Shown: positions 6,051 to 11,280 of the stretch, piece after piece
How the letters are laid out: each line of letters begins with the position of its first letter
Position numbering within the stretch: position 1 is the stretch's first letter
Assembly: GCA_023440945.1 (NCBI GenBank)
Contig: JAEZRL010000451.1
Span: 1 to 11,280, forward strand
DNA: 11,280 nt
From: Bacteroidota bacterium
GTDB taxonomy: Bacteria > Bacteroidota > Bacteroidia > Chitinophagales > Chitinophagaceae
Reading direction: 5' to 3'
Translations under genes and position numbers: made by a program
Notes under the pieces: model-generated
Told to the model about the DNA's origin: nothing
Seen by the model: only the letters and a program-made list of their open reading frames with translations
Database searches by the model: none

Positions 6051-8165
6051 ATGAAGAAAAACCTGATACCGAGAGATATAAGCTGGCTTAGTTTTAACGG
6101 CCGTGTGTTGCAGGAAGCAAATGATCCTTCTGTTCCGCTGAAAGAAAGGATTCGTTTTTTAGGTATTCATTCAAATAACCTGGATGAGTTTTTTCGTGTT
6201 CGTGTTGCAACGTTGAAACGAATGATAGAATTAAGCGGAAAGAAGCCAAACTTCCATCTTGAAGAAAGTCCGCAGGAAATACTTGATCAGATTCAGATGA
6301 TCGTTCTGCGGCAGCAAACGGAATTCAACCGCATCTGGGAGGATATTTTAAAAGAACTATCTAAAGAAAATATTTTTCTTGTTAAGGAGGAAAATCTTAA
6401 TTCCGAACAGCAGGAATTTGTAAAACATTATTTTAATGAAAAGGTTCGCGGCAACATCATCCCTTTGATGATAGAAAGTTTACCGCAACTGCCTTATTTA
6501 CATGATAAGAGTATTTTTTTGGGTGTGGTTATGCGTAAAACTTCAACAGCTTACGACCAGAAATATGCTTTGATAGAAGTGCCTGATAAAGTGCTTGGAA
6601 GATTTGTTTTGCTTCCTTCACCACCGGGAGAATATGGTATTATTTTATTGGAAGATGTTATACGTTTTAACTTGCCCTACATCTTTTCTTATTTCGGTTA
6701 TGATCATTTTGATGCGCATCTTTTTAAAGTAACAAAAGATGCAGAAATCGATATTGATAATGACATCTCTACTACACTTGTTCAAAAAATTGAACATGGA
6801 TTAAAGAACAGGAGAAGAGGAAGAACGGTGCGTTTTGTTTATGATAAAGAAATGGATGCAGGTTTACTGGAATATTTGATGCGGCGTTTAAATCTTTCAA
6901 GGAGAGATAATATTATTCCGGGTGGACGCATTCATAACTTCAGAAACTTCATGAATTTTCCGGATGTATTTCCGGATGGAAGAATAAGAAGAACACCTTT
7001 TACACATCCTGCCTTAGCTAATTCTATGCGTGTTACAGATGTTGTATTGAAGCAGGATGTTATGCTGCATTTTCCCTATCACTCTTTTGATCCTGTTGTT
7101 GATCTGCTGCGTGAAGCTGCAATGGATCCGCATGTGAACACGATAAAAATAACTGCTTACAGACTGGCTTCTGATTCAAGAATTGTCAACGCTTTAATAA
7201 ATGCGGTTCGAAATGGAAAACAAGTTGTTGTTATGCTTGAACTGCGTGCAAGGTTTGATGAAGAAGCGAATATAGAATGGAAAGAACGTTTGGAAATAGA
7301 AGGTGTTAAAGTGTTGATAGGTGTACCGAACATGAAAGTTCATGCGAAGGTTTGTGTAATAAAAAAACGAGTTCAGAATAAAACGATACAATATGGATTT
7401 GTAAGCACAGGAAATTTAAATGAGAAAACAGCAAAAGTTTATGGCGATCACATGTTATTAAGCAGCAACCGAAGTGTGATGGCAGATATAAACCGCATCT
7501 TTAAATTTCTTGAACATCCCAAAACAAATATTCCCTGTTTGCGCAGTTGCACAACTTTGATCGTGTGTCCTGTAAACATGCGTAAAATATTACTTCAATT
7601 AATTGACAAAGAAATAAAGCAGGCGAAAGCAGGCAAAGAAGCAAGGATAATTTTAAAGTTGAATTCGCTTAGCGATGAAATACTTATTGACAAGTTATAT
7701 GATGCAGCAATGGCAGGCGTTGAACTGAAACTGATAATAAGAAGTATTCTTTGCGCAAAAGTTGAAAATAAAAAATTTAAACATCCGGTAGAAGCAATAA
7801 GTATTGTGGATGAATATTTAGAGCATGCATGAGTATTGGTCTTTCATAATTGTGGTAAAGAAAGAGTTTTTATTTCTTCTGCCGATTGGATGGTTCGTAA
7901 TCTTGATCATAGAATAGAAGCTGCAGTGCCTGTTACAGATGAAAAAATAAGAGAAGAACTGAAGGATATTTTGCATATACAGTTAGAAGATAATGTAAAA
8001 GCAAGATGGCTTGATAATGATCTTTCTAATATGTATGTTTCATCAGAAGGAAAAAAAAGAGTGCGGTCGCAGGTTGAGATATATAAATATCTCTATACAA
8101 AAACAGCGAGAGAAGAAGAAAAAACCATTGAAGAAAAACCTGTAGCTGTTTTAGAAAAAGTTTAG
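6051..8165 (+). pseudogene. ppk1: Polyphosphate kinase 1 interrupted by an in-frame TGA at codon 594
   Basis: PPK1 reversibly moves the terminal phosphate of ATP onto polyphosphate. The full frame spans 705 codons, the normal PPK1 length. N-terminal motifs include ISWLSFNGRVLQEANDPSVPLKERIRFLGIHSNNLDEFFRVRV. The first catalytic half has KITAYRLASDSRIVNALINA and MKVHAK, where His431 fits the phosphorylated histidine (His435 in E. coli). The second half has VEAISIVDEYLEHA, where His592 fits E. coli His592. Two codons later a TGA (7830-7832) replaces the usual arginine; CGA to TGA is one transition. The same frame then continues with VLVFHNCGKERVFISSADWMVRNLDHR to the true stop at 8163-8165. As read, the product lacks the last 110 residues, including conserved SSADWM and KVRSQ segments, and is probably inactive. 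A TTG at 7836 could restart the tail. Sequencing error is a fair alternative. Confidence 0.9.
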
Positions 8166-8198
8166 AACAGAAGCCTGAAGATGCAATAAAACTATGCC

Positions 8199-8248
8199 GT
8201 ACAAGTGAGTGACACAACGAAGATGCCATGAAAGACTTCAGTTGGCAA
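8199..8248 (+). repeat. Dispersed intergenic repeat, copy 2
   Basis: This copy is identical to 241-264 over its first 24 bases and similar over the next 26 (43/50 in total, with differences mostly transitions). It lies 33 bases after the end of ppk1 and 80 bases before the ppx start. Its right part holds CTTCAGT (8236-8242), which could pair with ACTGAAG (8265-8271) outside the repeat. Confidence 0.8.
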
Positions 8249-8328
8249 ATAATAGTAATAACTTACTGAAGAGCACTTATAATTAGGGTAAAATTGCATT
8301 CATAAACTCATTATAAAAATTTTACGAT

Positions 8329-9222
8329 TTGAAATTAGCAGCTATTGATATTGGAAGTAATGCAGCACGTTTACTGATATCTGAAGTGATGGAGGAGGGT
8401 GAGAAACCGCAGTTCACCAAACTGAATCTGATTCGTGTTCCTTTGCGGCTTGGCTTTGATGTTTTTGAAAAAAATGAAATATCGAAACATCGTACCGGCA
8501 TGATCTTACAAACAATGAAAGCATATAATCATTTACTGAATGTGTACGAGGTGAAACACTTAAAAGCGTGTGCTACGAGTGCTATGCGTGATGCTATAAA
8601 CGGAGAGGACATTATACGAAAAGTAAAGATGGAAGCGGGCATAGAAATAGAAATTATCAGCGGTGATGAAGAAGCTTCTTTTATTTATGAAAATCATATT
8701 GCTGAAAATTTGAACAGGGATCATGCTTATTTATACATTGATGTTGGAGGTGGTAGTACTGAGCTTACTTTTTTTTCCGAAGAAAAGCTGGTGTATAAAG
8801 AATCGTTTAACATTGGAACCATTCGTTTGTTGAAAGAAATGGTTGATGATAAGCATTGGAATGAAATGCAGGAGCATGTAAAAAAGAATACAAAAAGCCG
8901 TTTGCCCATTATTGCGATTGGTTCGGGTGGCAACATCAATAAAGTTTTTTCTCTGAGTAAAAAGAAAGAAGGAAAACCTTTAACGCTGCAGTTATTGAAA
9001 GATTATTACAAAGAGTTATCAAGCGTTTCTTTAGCCGAAAGAATTCGTTTGTATAAAATGCGTGAAGACCGTGCAGATGTAATTGTGCCTGCATTGCAGA
9101 TATATGTGAACGTTATGCGCTGGGCGGATATTGACGAAATATATGTTCCTAAAATTGGCTTAGCAGATGGTTTGATACAAAGTTTGTATGAGGAGATTAA
9201 GAAGCAAGAAACCATTTTTTAG
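8329..9222 (+). CDS. Ppx/GppA-family phosphatase (exopolyphosphatase-like)
   Basis: This 297-residue protein belongs to the actin-fold Ppx/GppA family, which removes phosphate from polyphosphate ends or from pppGpp. It opens KLAAIDIGSNAARLLI, the phosphate-1 motif. ACATSAMRDAING (residues 80-92) and SGDEEASFIY with the catalytic glutamate (about 114-115) follow. YIDVGGGSTELTFF (137-149) is the phosphate-2 motif, and IAIGSGGNINKVF completes the second domain. The length fits the short form without the HD-like C-terminal domain of E. coli Ppx. The only usable start is TTG 8329: an in-frame TAA lies 15 bases upstream, and the motif begins at residue 2. Its place behind ppk1 suggests polyphosphate turnover. 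Ppx and GppA activities cannot be told apart from sequence. Confidence 0.9.
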   Translation: MKLAAIDIGSNAARLLISEVMEEGEKPQFTKLNLIRVPLRLGFDVFEKNEISKHRTGMILQTMKAYNHLLNVYEVKHLKACATSAMRDAINGEDIIRKVKMEAGIEIEIISGDEEASFIYENHIAENLNRDHAYLYIDVGGGSTELTFFSEEKLVYKESFNIGTIRLLKEMVDDKHWNEMQEHVKKNTKSRLPIIAIGSGGNINKVFSLSKKKEGKPLTLQLLKDYYKELSSVSLAERIRLYKMREDRADVIVPALQIYVNVMRWADIDEIYVPKIGLADGLIQSLYEEIKKQETIF

Positions 9223-9298
9223 GATTAAAGGATCTTCAGAAAAATAAAAAATAAGCCACACCTTTACAGCTTCAATTTCAAAAATTTCCGATTACAGT

Positions 9299-10114
9299 AT
9301 GAGCGTTAACAAAGAAGTAAAAAAGATAACTACACATACGCTTCAGAAAATGAAAGCGAATGGTGAAAAAATATCCATGCTTACAGCTTACGATTTTTCT
9401 TTCGCTAAAATATTTGATAATGCAGGCATAGATGTTATTCTCGTTGGCGATAGTGCAAGCAATGTTATGGCAGGTAATGAGACCACTTTACCCATCACAC
9501 TTGAGCACATGATCTATCATGCCTGTTCTGTTATCCGTGCTGTAAACCGTTCGTTAGTCGTGGTTGACCTGCCCTTCGGTTCCTATCAATCCAATTCTCA
9601 AATTGCACTTGCATCGGCCATTCGAATGATGAAAGAAACAGGTGCACATGCTATAAAATTAGAAGGCGGCGAAGAAGTTATCGAAAGCGTAAAAAACATT
9701 GTATCTGCAGGTATTCCGGTGATGGGGCATCTCGGCTTAACGCCGCAAAGCATTTATAAATTTGGAACGTATAATGTACGTGCGAAAGAAGAAGCTGAAG
9801 CTAATAAGCTTAGAAAAGATGCAAAACTTTTACAGGAAGCCGGTTGTTTTGCCATTGTACTTGAAAAAATTCCGGCGGTATTGGCAAAAGAAGTTACCGA
9901 AGAATTACACATTCCAACCATTGGCATCGGCGCAGGAAAATACTGCGATGGGCAGGTGCTAGTAATGCATGATATGCTTGGCATTAATACCGAATTTAAA
10001 CCACGTTTCCTGAGGCAATATCTCAACTTATATGAGCAGATAACAAATGCGGTTCAGCAATATATCATTGACGTAAAACACGAAGAATTCCCAAATGATG
10101 CAGAGTCTTATTAA
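9299..10114 (+). CDS. panB: 3-methyl-2-oxobutanoate hydroxymethyltransferase (ketopantoate synthesis)
   Basis: PanB transfers a hydroxymethyl group from methylenetetrahydrofolate to 2-oxoisovalerate, giving ketopantoate, the first committed step to pantothenate and CoA. The 271 residues are the usual length. Seen in order: MLTAYDFSFAKIFDNAGID, VGDSASNVMAG (Asp51, metal ligand), VVDLPFGSY (Asp90, metal ligand), AIKLEGG (Lys120, Glu122), VMGHLGLTPQ (His144), IVLEKIP (Glu189, catalytic base position) and IGIGAGKYCDGQVLVMHDMLG. All key residues are present. It starts 76 bases after the ppx stop on the same strand, with no clear terminator between, but there is no obvious functional link. No panC or panD is in view. 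Confidence 0.95.
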   Translation: MSVNKEVKKITTHTLQKMKANGEKISMLTAYDFSFAKIFDNAGIDVILVGDSASNVMAGNETTLPITLEHMIYHACSVIRAVNRSLVVVDLPFGSYQSNSQIALASAIRMMKETGAHAIKLEGGEEVIESVKNIVSAGIPVMGHLGLTPQSIYKFGTYNVRAKEEAEANKLRKDAKLLQEAGCFAIVLEKIPAVLAKEVTEELHIPTIGIGAGKYCDGQVLVMHDMLGINTEFKPRFLRQYLNLYEQITNAVQQYIIDVKHEEFPNDAESY

Positions 10115-10142
10115 ATCACCGATTAATTTAACTTTCCTGCCA

Positions 10143-10170
10143 AAAAAAGAAACCGGGCTTATTCTTTTTT
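10143..10170 (+). terminator. Possible weak terminator after panB
   Basis: AAAAAAGAA (10143-10151) can pair with TTCTTTTTT (10162-10170) around a GC-containing 10-base loop, and the right arm is itself a T-run. The stem is all A/T except one pair, so it is weak. It begins 28 bases after the panB stop. Confidence 0.4.
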
Positions 10171-10232
10171 CCTAAGTTTCTCTTTGCATTTGAAGTATGT
10201 TCTTATGGAATGAACAGCGGTAACTTACTCAG

Positions 10233-10252
10233 CTTCGTTGTGTCACTCACTT
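10233..10252 (-). repeat. Dispersed intergenic repeat, copy 3 (inverted, core only)
   Basis: The minus strand reads AAGTGAGTGACACAACGAAG, identical to the 20-base core of the copies at 241 and 8199. The flanks on both sides are unrelated to those copies, so this copy is reduced to the core or has diverged. It ends about 40 bases before the histidine kinase start and would be transcribed as part of its leader if the promoter lies further upstream. Confidence 0.75.
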
Positions 10253-10292
10253 CAACTGCAAAATATTTATGAACAAGTAATCCGTAAACAGC

Positions 10293-11280
10293 TTGAGAAA
10301 AAGTATAGTGGCGACAAGAGAGAAAAATCTTATTCTGCAATTGGTCATCCTCGTGGCCGCATGGGCAGCATTTTTTTCGCTGCCATTCCAGTTTTTTCCG
10401 TACAACAAAGCCCATTCTCCTTTTGACAGCCAGCGGTTTGTAAATTCCTTTATCGTTACCAATGTGGTTTGTCTTGGCTTTTATTTTATAAATGGATGGA
10501 TACTTATTCCAAACATTCTTGCAAGAAAAAAAACGTTCTTATATATCGTTATTGTTTTAAGTTCTTTCTTTCTTTATCTCACTATCATGTATGTTGTGGC
10601 TACAACAGCACCTGAAACATCTGCTTTTTTAAAATATGCGGCTGAAAAAGATATTCACTTAAAAGGACCAACATTCTTTTCTTCGGGGCCGATGACCTTG
10701 TTTTTATTGGCATTTGTTATCAGTACGGGATCAAAGGTTATTTCAGAATGGTTTACAGCAGAGCAGGTGAAAGAAGAAATAAAACAACAGCAGTTACAAA
10801 CAGAATTATCTTTATTAAAATCACAGGTAAACCCGCACTTCCTTTTCAATACGCTTAATAGTATTTATTCTTTATCGGTAGCAAATAACCGTAAAACATC
10901 TGATGCAGTTATGAAGCTTTCACACATCATGCGTTATACGCTTGAAGAATCACAGAAAGATTTTGTAATGCTGCAGCAGGAAATAGATTTTATCAATAGC
11001 TATATACAATTGCAGAAACTTCGTCTAACAGATAATATTCAAATACAATTTTCAACCTGTGGGAATATGGAGCATGTTATGATCGCTCCTTTGCTGTTTA
11101 TTCCTTTTATAGAAAATGCATTTAAATATGGCATCAGCGCACACCACAGTTCCGATATTTTCGTTCAGTTAAAAGTGGAGAATGATGAATTATTTTTCCT
11201 ATGCAAAAATTATTGTTTTCCCAACACAAACACAACGCTTAAAGGAACAGGCATGGGTATCATCAACACAAAAAGAAGGC
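10293..11280 (+). CDS. LytS/YehU-type sensor histidine kinase, 3' end outside window
   Basis: The visible 329 residues include four membrane helices (about 15-35, 50-75, 80-105 and 135-160). A coiled-coil linker rich in Glu and Gln follows, then the His_kinase domain (PF06580) with LKSQVNPHFLFNTLNSIYSL, where His182 is the phosphorylation site. The ATPase part has PFIENAFKYGI (Asn275, N box) and GTGMGI (from Gly318, G box), so most of the catalytic core is inside the window. The frame has a stop at 10278-10280. Possible starts are TTG 10293 and GTG 10308, and no ATG fits before the first helix. GTG 10308 has a GAGAAA stretch 6-12 bases upstream, so either is possible. Kinases of this type normally pair with a LytTR response regulator encoded next door, here presumably beyond the window. 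No sensor domain other than the membrane helices is seen. Confidence 0.85.
   Translation, partial: MRKSIVATREKNLILQLVILVAAWAAFFSLPFQFFPYNKAHSPFDSQRFVNSFIVTNVVCLGFYFINGWILIPNILARKKTFLYIVIVLSSFFLYLTIMYVVATTAPETSAFLKYAAEKDIHLKGPTFFSSGPMTLFLLAFVISTGSKVISEWFTAEQVKEEIKQQQLQTELSLLKSQVNPHFLFNTLNSIYSLSVANNRKTSDAVMKLSHIMRYTLEESQKDFVMLQQEIDFINSYIQLQKLRLTDNIQIQFSTCGNMEHVMIAPLLFIPFIENAFKYGISAHHSSDIFVQLKVENDELFFLCKNYCFPNTNTTLKGTGMGIINTKRR

Noticed and set aside
7830..7832. Selenocysteine or reassigned TGA in ppk1
   Set aside because: The family has arginine at this position, not cysteine or tryptophan, no SECIS-like hairpin is evident just downstream, and sdpI appears to use TGA as a normal stop.
10269..10280. 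Three-codon leader peptide (ATG AAC AAG TAA) before the kinase
   Set aside because: It is too short to judge and easily arises by chance in AT-rich sequence; no attenuator structure accompanies it.
10203..10462. Short frames on both strands around the histidine kinase start
   Set aside because: They overlap the kinase's first membrane helices or the repeat, and the kinase frame continues with a full set of family motifs.

Overview
The window looks like a piece of a Bacteroidota chromosome, most likely from the Chitinophagaceae or a close family. This is inferred from AT-rich sequence, few Shine-Dalgarno sites, several TAnnTTTG-type -7 promoter elements, and gene content typical of that phylum: a deoxyhypusine-synthase-like enzyme, an sdpR/sdpI pair, a single-domain Ppx/GppA and a LytS-type histidine kinase. 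It reads mainly as ordinary core and near-core chromosome. I found no prophage, transposase, CRISPR array or rRNA.

Layout. Bases 1-90 are the tail of an unidentified plus-strand gene, followed by a strong terminator. Bases 362-1336 (minus) encode a deoxyhypusine-synthase-family protein with its own terminator. Divergent from it, 1487-2430 (plus) holds an ArsR-type repressor and an SdpI-like membrane protein, behind a palindrome that overlaps the likely promoter. Convergent with sdpI is an Mrr-type restriction endonuclease gene (2449-3332, minus) broken by a one-base frameshift, lying just beyond the 3' end of tRNA-Arg(CCG) (3383-3454, minus). Then come a small VOC-fold protein (3527-3949, minus) and a secreted M23 peptidase (4051-5754, minus). 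Divergent from the peptidase is a plus-strand run: polyphosphate kinase ppk1 (6051-8165), interrupted by an in-frame TGA, then a Ppx/GppA phosphatase (8329-9222), panB (9299-10114) and a sensor histidine kinase (10293 onward) that runs off the window.

How the genes fit together. ppk1 and ppx form a polyphosphate synthesis and degradation pair. sdpR and sdpI form an autoregulated two-gene unit. panB is a stand-alone pantothenate/CoA step. The kinase probably works with a LytTR response regulator beyond the window.

The most notable points are: (1) a CGA-to-TGA-like nonsense codon in ppk1, two codons after the active-site histidine; (2) a 20-base sequence present three times, always between genes, with a longer 50-base relationship between two copies; (3) the frameshifted mrr next to a tRNA; (4) a bacterial deoxyhypusine-synthase homologue that keeps the catalytic lysine motif. 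I do not see a clearly new multi-gene system.
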